A stretch of 64,000 nucleotides of DNA from contig ONMF01000005.1 of the NCBI GenBank assembly GCA_900318865.1, positions 1 through 64,000 on the forward strand, read 5' to 3'. Numbering within the stretch: the first letter of the stretch is position 1; each line of letters begins with the position of its first letter. The stretch comes from an uncultured Prevotellaceae bacterium (GTDB lineage Bacteria > Bacteroidota > Bacteroidia > Bacteroidales > Muribaculaceae). Shown here one piece after another: positions 48,641 through 58,135 of the stretch. A program made the position numbers and the translations under genes. The notes under the pieces are model-generated. The model had not been told where the DNA came from and did not search any database. It saw only the letters and a list, made by a program, of their open reading frames with translations.

Positions 48641-49150
48641 TTACTTGATGCCCAGTTTGGCCTTCACCTTGGCAGTGATGTCCTCAGCACCGGTGCCGGT
48701 ATAGACGATAGCAGGAACCGACAGGTCGTAGATGAAAGTGAAACCTCCCTCGGCACCCACAGCCTGAATGGCGTTCTGCAACTTCTGGCTGATGGGGGCA
48801 AGCAGTGTCTCCTGCTGTTTCTGCAGGTCTTGCGAAGCCGTCTGCTGGAAGTTCTGGATTTTGGTATACTCCTCTTGCAGCTCCTGCTGATGACGCTCCT
48901 TGATGGCATCGGGTGTAGCGGTGTCTTGCGCCTCGGTCTCATATTTCTTGAGCTTCTCCTGGAAGGCATTCTGCAAGTTCTTGAATTCTGTCTCATACTT
49001 GTCGCTGACGGTCTTGAGCGTACTTTCGGCAGTAGCCTTCTCGGGCATGACATTGAAAATCTCTTGCGAATTGACATAACCCAGTTTCACCTGTGCGCTC
49101 AGGCACAGCGGTGCAGCCACGAGTGCTGCAAGGATAATTTTCTTGAACAT
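48641..49150 (-). CDS. Periplasmic chaperone Skp/OmpH, copy B
   Basis: Protein of 169 aa with signal peptide MFKKIILAALVAAPLCLSA. It is closely similar to copy C: KLGYVNSQEIFNVMPEKATAESTLKTV against IAIVDSKAVFDVMPAKAAAEAQLKVV, and both end in a DLSVPAIVYTG- or DTATTPVAYAG-type strand followed by D(I/L)TAxVxAKLG. The pair probably arose by tandem duplication. It lies 65 nt after copy A and 95 nt before copy C. Confidence 0.9.
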   Translation of the reverse strand: MFKKIILAALVAAPLCLSAQVKLGYVNSQEIFNVMPEKATAESTLKTVSDKYETEFKNLQNAFQEKLKKYETEAQDTATPDAIKERHQQELQEEYTKIQNFQQTASQDLQKQQETLLAPISQKLQNAIQAVGAEGGFTFIYDLSVPAIVYTGTGAEDITAKVKAKLGIK

Positions 49151-49215
49151 TTCTTTGAATGATTTGTTATTAGAATAAATAGTATTTGATTAGTTCTTGT
49201 TGATAGGTGGCCAGG

Positions 49216-49731
49216 TCACTTGGCGTAGCCCAGCTTGGCCAGCACCTCGTTGCTCACGTCGATGCGCGGCGACGCGAAGATGATGCTCTGCGACGACGCA
49301 CGGTCGAAAATCACCTGGAAGCCCCGCTCCTCGCTCACCTTTTTCACGGCATTGTAGATGTCGTCCTGAATGGGCTTGATGAGCGACTGGCGCTTCTTGA
49401 ACAATTCACCCTGCGGGCCGAAATATTTGTACTGGAGCTGCGTGGCTTCTTTCTCCTTGGCCACAATCTCCTCTTCTTTTTTCTTCTTTTGCTCATCGGT
49501 GAGGAACACCATGTCGGCCTGGTAATTCTTGTACATTGTGTCGGCCTCCTTTTTCACATCGTCCACTTCACGCTGCCATCGCTGTGACACCTGGTTGAGC
49601 TGCTCATTGGCCATCTCGTAGGCCGGAATATTTTTGAGCACATACTCCATGTCGACAAGGGCAAACTTTTGTGCCTGCGCGGTCATCATTCCCGCCAGTG
49701 CCGCAACTAAAAGAATAGCAATTTTTTTCAT
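49216..49731 (-). CDS. Periplasmic chaperone Skp/OmpH, copy A
   Basis: Protein of 171 aa with signal peptide MKKIAILLVAALAGMMTAQA. It has FALVDMEYVLKNIPAYEMANEQL, a very Lys/Glu-rich coiled region and C-terminal FQVIFDRASSQSIIFASPRIDVSNEVL. More divergent than copies B and C, and the one directly following bamA (75 nt), as in most Bacteroidetes genomes. Presumably the main Skp. Confidence 0.9.
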   Translation of the reverse strand: MKKIAILLVAALAGMMTAQAQKFALVDMEYVLKNIPAYEMANEQLNQVSQRWQREVDDVKKEADTMYKNYQADMVFLTDEQKKKKEEEIVAKEKEATQLQYKYFGPQGELFKKRQSLIKPIQDDIYNAVKKVSEERGFQVIFDRASSQSIIFASPRIDVSNEVLAKLGYAK

Positions 49732-49806
49732 ATCTGTGGTAGTTTTTAAAATTCGTTTGATTTGACTACGAGTTCTCGCTTTGGTTTAACACAATTAAGT
49801 TAAAAA

Positions 49807-52455
49807 TTAAAACTCTTGACCCAGCACGAAGTGGAAGTTGCTGCCGCCCTTCTTGCCGAACACCGTGTCGAAGCCATAGCCCCAGTCGATTCCCAGCATT
49901 CCAATCATGGGCAGGAAGATACGCACACCGGCACCTGCCGAGCGCTTGATGTCGAAGGGGTTGAACTTGCTCACGCTGGTCCACGCATTACCGCCCTCGA
50001 TAAAGACGAGCGGATAGATCGTGGCACTGGTGGAAAGCATGAGCGGGAAGTGAAGCTCCATCACATAGCGGTTGTAGGCATAGCCATCGTAGCCGTAGGG
50101 CGTGAACGCGCCGTTCTCATAACCACGCAGGGCGATGGTCTCGGTGGCATAGGTGTAGCTGCCGCTCATGCCGTCGCCGCCCACGTAGAACGTCTCGAAG
50201 GGCGACTTGATATGGCGGTTCCAGCTGCCCAGCAGACCGATGTCGGCACGCGTCATCAGCACCAGGGTCCAGCGGCCGTCGGGGTCGGTGAGCGGTGTGT
50301 AGGTGCGGGCCTGGAACTTCAGTTTCCAGTACTCGATCCAGTGATAAAGCTCTTTCTTGGCTGCGTCGGTATTGGTTTTGCTCAATTTCTCCCAGTCCTT
50401 TTTGCCGAACAGCGATGCCGGCGGTGTGGCGTGGAACGAAAGCGAGAACGAGCTGCCCTTGCGGGTGTAGAGCGGGTTGTCAATGCTGTTACGCGACAAT
50501 GTCACACCGAACACGATGGAGTTCGACACGCCATTGTTCATATAATAAAGGTATTCCCAGTTCTTGAGGCTGTACCACTGATAACTCACATCGGCCATGA
50601 AGGTGAAGTAGTCGTCGGGCCACTTCAGGCGCTTGCCGAAGCCCAGCGTCACGCCGGCCATCTGCAGGTACTTGTTGGGATCGTAGGCGTTTTCGTAGTA
50701 GCTGTTGTCATAGCCGTAGCGCGAGCCGTACACACTCCCCGCTCCGTAGTAAGGATAACCGCCGTAATAATAGCCGTTGTTTACCATGTTTTGGTACTGA
50801 CGGTTGTAATACGATGAGTTGATACCCGTCTGGCGGCTATAAAAAGCCGACACCGACAGCGAGTTGGGGCGCTTGCCGCCGAACCACGGGTCGAGGAACG
50901 ACAGGCTGTAGGCCTGATAGTACTTGGCGTTGGTTTGGGCACTGATGGTGAACGTCTGTCCCTCGCCCTGTGGGATGATACCCTTGAACTTGGAGGGATG
51001 GAACAGGTTCTTAATGGAGAAATTGGTGAACTTCAGGCTCAGTTTGCCCAAGATACCCGTTTGTCCCCAACCGGCCGAGAACTCAATCTGGTCGTTGGCC
51101 TTCGATTCCAGGCCCAGGATGATGTCGACGGTTCCGTTCTCCTCGTTAGGTTCGGGCCGAATATCCATCTTCTCAGGGTCGAAATGGCCCGTCTGCGCAA
51201 TCTCACGCGCCGAGCGAATCAAGTCTTGCTTGGAGAACAGGTCACCGGGCCTGACACGCAGCTCACGACGCACCACCTTTTCATAGAGGCGGTCGTTACC
51301 ATTGATAACCACCTTGTTGATGCGCGCCTGCTTGCCCTCGAACATGCGCATCTCAAGCGCAATCGAGTCGCCTTCGATTTTCGATTCCACGGGCACCAGC
51401 TGATAGAACAAGTATCCATTGTTGAGATAGAGGTTGGCCACAGCGTCGTCGTCCTCCATGGTGCGCTTGTTGAGAAGCTTCTGGTTGTAGACATCACCCT
51501 TGGAGATGCCCAGCACATTGTCGAGCACAGTCGATGGGTAAACGGTGTTGCCCACCCAGGAAATGTCGCTGATGTAATAGCGCTTGCCCTCATCGATGGT
51601 GAGATACACATCCACGTTTTTGTCGTCGTAGTTCACCACCGAGTCGGCCACGATGCGTGCGTCGCGGTAGCCCTTCTCGTTGTATTTATCGATGATGCGT
51701 TGCTTGTCGTCGTTGAAATCGCTGCGCACAAATTTCTTTTGGCTGAAGAGTTTGAGCAGGTCACGCTTCTCGTTGGTTTTCTTCATCGTGCGCTTGATGG
51801 CACGGTCCGAAAGCACTTGGTTGCCCTCGATATATATTTTGTGGACCTTGATTTTTTCGTGCTTGTCCACGTCGATGTCGACAATCACCTCGTTTTTCTT
51901 GCTCAAGTCCTCGGTTTGCCGCACGTTGCAAGTGGCCTTTTCGAATCCTTTGCTGGCAAAGTATTGCTCCACGATTTGCTTGATGCGGTTGGCGATGTTG
52001 GGTGTCATTTGGTTGCCGGGGGTGAGTCCCAAACGCTCTTGCAAGTCTTTTTTCTCACCGCTTTTCACGCCGTTGTAGTTCACTTGCGAAACGCGCGGCT
52101 GCTGGCGCAGGTTAAACACCAGCCAAGCCTTCTCGCCACAGATTTTCTCAACGGCGATTTGCACCTTCGAGAACAATCCCTGCCGCCAAAATCGCTTGGC
52201 CGCGCTCTTGAGGTCGTCGCCGGGGATGTCGATGCGCTGGCCCAGCACCAGCCCTGAATAGCCGATGATGATATTGTCCTCATAATTGTCCACGCCTTCT
52301 ACCTTGATGCCGGCAATCTCGTATCGGCTGGGCGAACCGGTGAATACAATCTTGGGATTGTAGATGGTGTCGTTGCGCGTGTAGGTGTCTTGCGCCATCC
52401 CGACACCTGAACCCAATGCCAGTGCTGTCGCGACGGCCAATATCTTGAAACGCAT
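49807..52455 (-). CDS. bamA: Outer-membrane protein assembly factor BamA
   Basis: Start at 52455 (MRFKILAVATALALGSGVGM, signal peptide), 4 nt after the uppS stop. The 882-aa product has five POTRA domains in about 40-430 (e.g. KVHKIYIEGNQVLSDRAIKR, RINKVVINGNDRLYEKVVRR) and then a 16-strand barrel with IALRGYENGAF, the equivalent of the conserved VRGF/Y element in loop 6. An extracellular loop is rich in Tyr and Gly (NGYYYGGYPYYGAG). It inserts beta-barrel proteins into the outer membrane. Confidence 0.97.
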   Translation of the reverse strand: MRFKILAVATALALGSGVGMAQDTYTRNDTIYNPKIVFTGSPSRYEIAGIKVEGVDNYEDNIIIGYSGLVLGQRIDIPGDDLKSAAKRFWRQGLFSKVQIAVEKICGEKAWLVFNLRQQPRVSQVNYNGVKSGEKKDLQERLGLTPGNQMTPNIANRIKQIVEQYFASKGFEKATCNVRQTEDLSKKNEVIVDIDVDKHEKIKVHKIYIEGNQVLSDRAIKRTMKKTNEKRDLLKLFSQKKFVRSDFNDDKQRIIDKYNEKGYRDARIVADSVVNYDDKNVDVYLTIDEGKRYYISDISWVGNTVYPSTVLDNVLGISKGDVYNQKLLNKRTMEDDDAVANLYLNNGYLFYQLVPVESKIEGDSIALEMRMFEGKQARINKVVINGNDRLYEKVVRRELRVRPGDLFSKQDLIRSAREIAQTGHFDPEKMDIRPEPNEENGTVDIILGLESKANDQIEFSAGWGQTGILGKLSLKFTNFSIKNLFHPSKFKGIIPQGEGQTFTISAQTNAKYYQAYSLSFLDPWFGGKRPNSLSVSAFYSRQTGINSSYYNRQYQNMVNNGYYYGGYPYYGAGSVYGSRYGYDNSYYENAYDPNKYLQMAGVTLGFGKRLKWPDDYFTFMADVSYQWYSLKNWEYLYYMNNGVSNSIVFGVTLSRNSIDNPLYTRKGSSFSLSFHATPPASLFGKKDWEKLSKTNTDAAKKELYHWIEYWKLKFQARTYTPLTDPDGRWTLVLMTRADIGLLGSWNRHIKSPFETFYVGGDGMSGSYTYATETIALRGYENGAFTPYGYDGYAYNRYVMELHFPLMLSTSATIYPLVFIEGGNAWTSVSKFNPFDIKRSAGAGVRIFLPMIGMLGIDWGYGFDTVFGKKGGSNFHFVLGQEF

Positions 52456-52459
52456 AGTG

Positions 52460-53257
52460 TCAGTGTTGTTGATTCTCATCATTCTTTATCTGTTCACTCG
52501 TCTTCCCGAAGCGCCTTTCCCGCGACTGGAACCAGATGATGGCGTCGCAGAAATCGTCCTTCGTGAAGTCGGGCCAATATTTATCGGTAAAATACAATTC
52601 ACTGTAAGCCAGCTGCCACAGCAGGAAGTTGCTGATGCGCAGGTCGCCGCCGGTGCGGATGAGCAGGTCGGGCGCCGGCATCGACGATGTTGCCAGGCAG
52701 GATTCCACCAACTGCTCGTCGACTTGCTCGGGAGCGATTTCTCCCCGGGCTGCCATCGCTGCGATGGTGCGGCAGGCCGCGGTCAACTCCCAGTGCGACG
52801 AGTAACTCAGCGCCAGGCAGAGCACCAAGCCCGTGCAGTGCCCGGTGTCGGCCATGCATCGCTGCAGGCGCTCGCGCGCGAAGGCCGGCATGCGGTCCAT
52901 GTCGCCGATAGCCGTCAGGCGCACATTGTTCTTGATCAGGTCGGGCGTCTGCTGCTCAATCGACACGACGATGAGATTCATCAGTGCATCGACTTCGGCC
53001 TTGGGGCGGTTCCAATTCTCGGTGGAAAAGGTGTAGAGCGTGAGAAATCCCACGCCCAGCTCCGAGGCTATCTCGGTGATGCGCCGCACGGTGGTGACAC
53101 CGTTCTCATGACCCCAGGCACGCTCGTGCCCGTGCTCCTTGGCCCAACGGCCATTGCCGTCCATGATGATGGCAATGTGCCGCGGCAGTCGGCTCTGGTC
53201 TATTTGTTCGGTCTTCGACATCGTTGGTTGGCTTTCGTTGTTTCGTTTATCAATCAT
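52460..53257 (-). CDS. uppS: Undecaprenyl diphosphate synthase
   Basis: Protein of 265 aa if started at 53257, directly after the upstream stop; 253 aa from the ATG at 53221. Motifs: [17 protein letters not shown] (catalytic Asp33), [37 protein letters not shown] and WPDF. It makes the C55 lipid carrier for peptidoglycan and surface glycans. Part of the operon with bamA, as in other Bacteroidales. Confidence 0.97.
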   Translation of the reverse strand: MIDKRNNESQPTMSKTEQIDQSRLPRHIAIIMDGNGRWAKEHGHERAWGHENGVTTVRRITEIASELGVGFLTLYTFSTENWNRPKAEVDALMNLIVVSIEQQTPDLIKNNVRLTAIGDMDRMPAFARERLQRCMADTGHCTGLVLCLALSYSSHWELTAACRTIAAMAARGEIAPEQVDEQLVESCLATSSMPAPDLLIRTGGDLRISNFLLWQLAYSELYFTDKYWPDFTKDDFCDAIIWFQSRERRFGKTSEQIKNDENQQH

Positions 53258-53932
53258 TTATTCTACATAGTGGCACTTGGTGCATCGCTTGCTGAACTCC
53301 CATGTGAGCGTAAACAACGCCATGGAGTACCACTCGGTGTTCTTGGCAAATGTGTGCTTCACGCCGTAAAGGTCGCTCAGACCGTCCAGCTTGTCGCCGA
53401 ACGACTTGCGCATCGTGAACTCAAAGCCCACGTTGAGTCGTTCCTTGATTTTATATTTGACACCGATGCCCAGCGGCAGCGAGAAGGCCACGCTGCCACC
53501 GCCAGCCGTACCTATCACAAGTCCAGCACCGGCCACCATGTAGGGTGTGATGCGCTTCTGGTTCTTGTACTTGGGACCGATGCCGAAGTTGAAAAAGTTG
53601 AACTCGGCCTGAGCACCCACGTCGAACAAGCTCGACTTGAACTCGTAGTATGCACCATCGGGCAGCTTGGTGGCCATGTCGTTGCTGTTGCCGCTGATGC
53701 CGGCATACAACAGATTGGCCTTGAATGCCCAGCGCGAATTGCGAATGTAACGGAACACCACCCCGCCGGCCGCGCCCGGGTGCTTCCACATGTTGCTATT
53801 GTTCACGTCGCCCAGATAGCCCGACATGCCCAGCGCGGGACCCACCTCGTAACGGTAGTCCTGGGCCTGGGCGCACACAGTGCAGGCAACTATCAGCGTG
53901 GCAATGGCAAGCAAGCGTTTCATGAGCGGCAT
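53258..53932 (-). CDS. DUF6089 outer-membrane beta-barrel protein
   Basis: Start ambiguous between 53932 and 53923 (MKRLLAIATLIVACTVCAQA, signal peptide). About 221-224 aa: a small eight-strand-type barrel with YRYEVGPALGMSGYLGDVNN at the N-terminus, GIGPKYKN, PLGIGVKYKIKERLNVGFEF and a C-terminal WYSMALFTLTWEF. Followed by CTKCHYVE, an unusual Cys-pair tail. The family is regularly found just before uppS and bamA. Function unknown, presumably envelope-related. Confidence 0.85.
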   Translation of the reverse strand: MPLMKRLLAIATLIVACTVCAQAQDYRYEVGPALGMSGYLGDVNNSNMWKHPGAAGGVVFRYIRNSRWAFKANLLYAGISGNSNDMATKLPDGAYYEFKSSLFDVGAQAEFNFFNFGIGPKYKNQKRITPYMVAGAGLVIGTAGGGSVAFSLPLGIGVKYKIKERLNVGFEFTMRKSFGDKLDGLSDLYGVKHTFAKNTEWYSMALFTLTWEFSKRCTKCHYVE

Positions 53933-53948
53933 AAATGGTTGTTTATTA

Positions 53949-55424
53949 TCAATACAGCGGTTTGAACATCAACCTGTTGAGCACTCCGCGCCACATATAG
54001 TCAAGCGGTGTGCCGTCTTGTCCATAACCGCCCAGCAGATACACATAGGGGCATTTCCATGAGGTCACAGGCTGCACGGGCGCCGCAAAGCGCGGTGCCT
54101 GGGCCGAGGTGGCGCTCACGTCTTCTTCTATCACAAAGGCCTGCGCACCCCAGAATCCAACGACATAAGCCGGCAGCTGCATACTCGTGGCCGCATCACC
54201 CCAGGTGATGCACTGGTCGGTGGAGGCATACACCTTGTTGTTGAGCAGGCCGTCGGTTGTGCGCCCGCCCATCACGAGCCATGTGGGGTTCTTGAACGAC
54301 CGGGCGGTGCCGGTGCGTTTTTTGTAGCTGTAGTAGCACAGCAAGGTGGCATTGCGCAGGGCAGGCAATTTGTTGTCGCGGCTTATCTGTGCCCACAACT
54401 TGCCATCGTAGCCCCACACGGCGGCTGAGTTCTTGCCGCTGGCCGTGGTGCCACCTGCAAGCAATGCCTGGGCGTGGACGCTCCAAGTGTTGTCCATCTC
54501 CACCAGCTGTGAAGCATCGCGCACCGGGAAATTGGCATCCACCATTTTGGTGATATAGCCGTCGGGGCGGGGGTATTCGTCGTAAAGGAATTCGTCGCCG
54601 TCGCGCATCACACCCAGCAACCGGCTGCCGTATCCACCCAGAACACTGTACCAGGTCACGCCGGCGGCGTTCCATTCCAAACCGTTGCTTGATTCAAAGA
54701 GATTTCCGTTCTTGTCGAGCACATAGAGGTTGTCGGTCGTCGACGAGAACGATTCCACCGCAGGCTCAAAGGGCATCGGCTGGCTCTCCCACGTGCCTTG
54801 CAGGGGGCTGCCGGTGGCGTAGAGCATATATTGGCTTTCTTCCTTGGCCAGCGTCACAAACCGTCCTGAATAGAACACCGTCTTCCGCTCGCTCACGCCA
54901 TTGCCTGGCAAGCTGCGGCGCCATTGCTGCGGCCAAACGAGCGAATCGGGGTTCACTTTGTGAACATTCACCTTCACCTCATAGTTGTGTACCGACGTGC
55001 CATCGCTGCTGGTCACAGCCATGGTCACAAAGCCGGTGAAGTCGATACTGTCGTTTACCGTCGACCGATAGGTGAACGTGGTGTCCTTGCGGGCTGTGCC
55101 ACCTGTCACCGAAAAGACAACGCTCCTGACCGAGCTGGCAAAGGTCACCGACGGCACCAGCCCCGTCACCTTGGTGTTGACGGGCAGCGAGTCGGCATTA
55201 TAGATAATGCTCCTGTCGGGGTCGATGGTGAAGAACACCGAGTCAAGATTTTCCATGACATCGGCGTTGGCCTTTATATAGAATTTCATCACCTGTGTGG
55301 TGGTGCGGCTGTTGCTGTACACTGTGGTGCTGGATGATGTGTCATCGTCATTCTTTTTACATGATGTGGCCACCATGACGGCCGCACAAACCAACAGCAG
55401 ATATAATGGTAGTTTTTTTAACAT
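53949..55424 (-). CDS. DUF6242 lipoprotein with possible surface-export signal
   Basis: Protein of 491 aa with lipoprotein signal ending ATSC (Cys22). The mature start CKKNDDD has the acidic run after Cys seen in Bacteroidetes lipoprotein export signals. An N-terminal beta-sandwich part (about 45-165) is followed by a propeller-like region (170-490): SGRFVTLAKEESQYMLYA, DNLYVLDKNGNLFESSNGLEW, LLGVMRDGDEFLYDEYP, YVYLLGGYGQDG. First gene of the operon; 16 nt before DUF6089. Function unknown. Confidence 0.83.
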   Translation of the reverse strand: MLKKLPLYLLLVCAAVMVATSCKKNDDDTSSSTTVYSNSRTTTQVMKFYIKANADVMENLDSVFFTIDPDRSIIYNADSLPVNTKVTGLVPSVTFASSVRSVVFSVTGGTARKDTTFTYRSTVNDSIDFTGFVTMAVTSSDGTSVHNYEVKVNVHKVNPDSLVWPQQWRRSLPGNGVSERKTVFYSGRFVTLAKEESQYMLYATGSPLQGTWESQPMPFEPAVESFSSTTDNLYVLDKNGNLFESSNGLEWNAAGVTWYSVLGGYGSRLLGVMRDGDEFLYDEYPRPDGYITKMVDANFPVRDASQLVEMDNTWSVHAQALLAGGTTASGKNSAAVWGYDGKLWAQISRDNKLPALRNATLLCYYSYKKRTGTARSFKNPTWLVMGGRTTDGLLNNKVYASTDQCITWGDAATSMQLPAYVVGFWGAQAFVIEEDVSATSAQAPRFAAPVQPVTSWKCPYVYLLGGYGQDGTPLDYMWRGVLNRLMFKPLY

Positions 55425-55453
55425 TTTGTGCCTTCGTTTGCTATTTTAAACTG

Positions 55454-55461
55454 CAAATTTA
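55454..55461 (-). promoter_or_regulatory. -7 element of the envelope operon
   Basis: TAAATTTG on the minus strand at 55454-55461, 29 nt before the DUF6242 start codon. No clear -33 box. Confidence 0.55.
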
Positions 55462-55508
55462 CAAAAAAAATTGTGTTTGGCTCTTATTTTAGTTTACAAT
55501 GGAGTTTT

Positions 55509-56558
55509 TTACACCTTTTTAACGTGATTTCGCAACCGGAACAAGGTGTTCTCACCGATTTTCCGGGTAAGCACCACACGGCCTTGCGGCCACTGCGGAG
55601 CAGGCACACCACAACCCACACGGCGCGGTGCCACCTCGATGCGCGCCTCGTCCCAGACGCCCGCCTCGAGTAATTGCCGCAGCACTTGGGCGCCGCCTTC
55701 CACCATCACGCTGGTAACGCCGCGGGCATAGAGGTCGCGAAGCCATGCACGGGGGTCGGCGGTGTCGAGGCACACCCACTGCACCGGGCCGCGCTCTTCA
55801 CTGCGCACGCCGTTGTAGACCACCGTGGGGGCCCCATCGGTCAGCACGCGGGCATCGGCAGGCATGCTGAGCCGGCGGTCGAGCACCACGCGCAGCGGAT
55901 TTCCACCGGGCCACAGGCGGGTGGTGAGCGACGGGTTGTCGATAGCCACCGTGCGCGCGCCCACCACGATGGCATCGGCCACGGCACGCTCACGATGCAT
56001 CAAGCGCAGGGTCACGGGCGAGGAAATGTGCAACGGATTCTCTTGCGCCTGGGCCGGCAGGGCGATATAGCCATCGGCCGTCTGCGCCCATTTGAGCTGC
56101 ACCCACGGCAAGCGGCGGGTGTGCGCAGTGACAAAGCGCTCGTTCAGGGCGCTACATTCGCGCTCGAGCACGCCCACGGTCACTTCCACTCCTGCCTGCC
56201 GCAGCAGCGACACGCCCCGGCCGGCCACCTGCTCGAAGGGGTCGACCATACCCACCACCACACGCCCGATGCCGCAGTCCACAAGCATCTGCGCGCACGG
56301 AGGCGTTTTACCCTGGTGGGCACACGGCTCGAGCGTGACATAAATCGTGCTTTCGGGCAGCAAGGAGCGGTCGGCCACCTGGCGCACGGCATTCACCTCG
56401 GCATGGGCCTGCCCGTAACGGCGGTGAAAGCCCTCGCCGATAATGCGACCGCCATGCACAATCACGGCACCCACCATGGGGTTGGGCGAGGTGTGCCCGG
56501 CACCTTGCCGCGCCAGCTGCAGCGCGCGGCGCATGAATTGTTCGTCCATCTCAATCAT
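55509..56558 (-). CDS. ribD: Bifunctional riboflavin biosynthesis protein RibD
   Basis: Start at 56558 (MIEMDEQFM) or, equally possible, 56549 (MDEQFM). Up to 349 aa. The N-terminal deaminase domain has HAEVNAV and PCAHQGKTPPCAQ zinc-site motifs (about residues 52 and 76-88). The C-terminal reductase domain (150-345) has LKWAQTADGYIALP, DNPSLTTR and SVMVEGGAQVL. It catalyses the second and third steps of riboflavin synthesis. Divergent from the secreted orphan and prmC. Confidence 0.96.
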   Translation of the reverse strand: MIEMDEQFMRRALQLARQGAGHTSPNPMVGAVIVHGGRIIGEGFHRRYGQAHAEVNAVRQVADRSLLPESTIYVTLEPCAHQGKTPPCAQMLVDCGIGRVVVGMVDPFEQVAGRGVSLLRQAGVEVTVGVLERECSALNERFVTAHTRRLPWVQLKWAQTADGYIALPAQAQENPLHISSPVTLRLMHRERAVADAIVVGARTVAIDNPSLTTRLWPGGNPLRVVLDRRLSMPADARVLTDGAPTVVYNGVRSEERGPVQWVCLDTADPRAWLRDLYARGVTSVMVEGGAQVLRQLLEAGVWDEARIEVAPRRVGCGVPAPQWPQGRVVLTRKIGENTLFRLRNHVKKV

Positions 56559-56563
56559 TGGTG

Positions 56564-56571
56564 CAAATTTA
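56564..56571 (-). promoter_or_regulatory. -7 element next to the ribD start
   Basis: TAAATTTG on the minus strand, ending 5 nt before the ATG at 56558 and 14 nt before the ATG at 56549. Confidence 0.55.
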
Positions 56572-56690
56572 CAACAAGATGAGTTCACCGCAAAAATATG
56601 GCCGCAAAAATCTCGTCCCATTTTCCCCCCTCGCCAGTCAAAAAATCACATTCCGGCACAAAATGGCATCAATTTTGCAAGTTTTTTTGT

Positions 56691-56698
56691 ATCTTTGC
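56691..56698 (+). promoter_or_regulatory. -7 element of the secreted orphan/prmC unit
   Basis: TATCTTTG at 56691-56698, 30 nt before the start codon. No -33 TTG at ideal spacing. Confidence 0.6.
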
Positions 56699-56728
56699 GT
56701 AATTCTATTAGTAAAAACCATCTTCAAA

Positions 56729-57229
56729 ATGAAAAAGCTCACTTTCTCCATCATGATTGCCCTCATGGCGTTGACTGCACTCAATGCCAATGCCAGAATG
56801 CCCCGGCAGGAAAGAGGTGTGCTCTACACAAAGCTCATCAACTTGCTCGCCACGAGCGGCCAATGGGACGAGCAGAACCTCACCGACATCGGTCTGAAAA
56901 CGCTTTTTTCGGAAACCGAAGAAGATGAGGAATGTGGCACTTTCTTCTTTTTCATCCACGGCAAGAACACGAAAGTGAACGCATCCGAAGGCTGGAATGT
57001 GACGCTGGAGGCGACCGGGAGCCACGCCATAGCCATCCAGGTGACCCTCATGACCGACAATGAGACCAAGCTATATTTTAAGGAAAAGGCCGACCACGAC
57101 GCTTTCATGGCGTATGTGAAAAAGTCAAAACACTACAACAATAATGGGCTCCCTTACATCGGCCTGTCGCTCATCGAAAAGGATGAATTTGTGAACGACT
57201 GGTACGTAATCACTTTTCACGGAGGATGA
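56729..57229 (+). CDS. Secreted protein of unknown function, 166 aa, coupled to prmC
   Basis: Not recognised. Start at 56729 (MKKLTFSIMIALMALTALNA, signal peptide), after the promoter. The mature chain, about 145 residues, has LYTKLINLLATSGQWDEQNL, an acidic turn (ETEEDEEC), FFFFIHGKNTKV and KEKADHDAFMAYVKKSK. Only one Cys. Its stop overlaps the prmC start by 4 nt (ATGA), so translation is coupled although the two products act in different compartments. Confidence 0.72.
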   Translation: MKKLTFSIMIALMALTALNANARMPRQERGVLYTKLINLLATSGQWDEQNLTDIGLKTLFSETEEDEECGTFFFFIHGKNTKVNASEGWNVTLEATGSHAIAIQVTLMTDNETKLYFKEKADHDAFMAYVKKSKHYNNNGLPYIGLSLIEKDEFVNDWYVITFHGG

Positions 57230-58077
57230 AACTGAGAGAAGCTAAAATCTTTTTTTTCACCGGGCTGCAAAACATCATTGAGCCTCGCGAACTCGAAGCC
57301 ATGTGGCGCGTCATCACCGACGACGTGCTGCACATGGACCCGGTGGATGTGCTCATGCGCGCCGAGGGCGATGTGCCCCCATTTTTTGTGTCACGACTGA
57401 AGGTCATCGTGCAGCGGCTTGCCGCGGGCGAACCACTGCAGTACGTTCTGGGGTCGGCACGGTTTCACGGCCACACCTTCAAGGTGACACCGGCGGTGCT
57501 CATTCCGCGTCCCGAAACCGAGCAACTGGTCGACATGATTGTGGACCGCCACCCTGCCTCCGACCTGCGTGTGCTCGATGCCGGCACCGGCAGCGGCTGC
57601 ATCGCCATTGCACTGGCACGCGCCATGCACTTCCCCGAGGTCACGGCATTCGACATCTCACCCGCCGCGCTCGACGTGGCCCGCGAGAACGCCACCGCGC
57701 TCAAGGCCCGTGTGCGCTTTGTCGAGGCCGACATGCTGGCTTTGGGCCATTCGCTGCCGGGCCCGTGGCACATCATCGTGAGCAATCCGCCTTATGTGTG
57801 TGAGAGCGAGCGGAACGCCATGGAACGCCATGTGCTGGACTATGAGCCGGCCCAGGCGCTCTTCGTCCCCGACGACAATCCGCTCAAGTTCTATAAAGCC
57901 CTGGCCCGACACGGCCAGCACACCCTGGCCCCGGGCGGAGCCATGTATCTGGAGGTGAACAGTCGCTTTGCCACCGATGTGGCCCGCCTGCTCACCGACC
58001 TGCGCTATGCCGACGCCACGGTGGTGAATGACTACGTGGGCAACCCGCGGTTTGTCACTGCCACCCTACCCGATTGA
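57226..58077 (+). CDS. prmC: Release factor glutamine methyltransferase
   Basis: Protein of 283 aa. Helical N-terminal domain (1-75) binding the release factor, then a SAM-dependent methyltransferase fold with LDAGTGSGCIAIALA (117-131) and the catalytic NPPY (187-190). It methylates the GGQ glutamine of RF1 and RF2. Head-to-head with ribD with one gene between, a neighbourhood seen in other Bacteroidales. Confidence 0.96.
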   Translation: MKLREAKIFFFTGLQNIIEPRELEAMWRVITDDVLHMDPVDVLMRAEGDVPPFFVSRLKVIVQRLAAGEPLQYVLGSARFHGHTFKVTPAVLIPRPETEQLVDMIVDRHPASDLRVLDAGTGSGCIAIALARAMHFPEVTAFDISPAALDVARENATALKARVRFVEADMLALGHSLPGPWHIIVSNPPYVCESERNAMERHVLDYEPAQALFVPDDNPLKFYKALARHGQHTLAPGGAMYLEVNSRFATDVARLLTDLRYADATVVNDYVGNPRFVTATLPD

Positions 58078-58135
58078 AAGCACAGCCGACAACACCGAGT
58101 AATCATTTTTATTAAAAACATAACACACCATCAAC

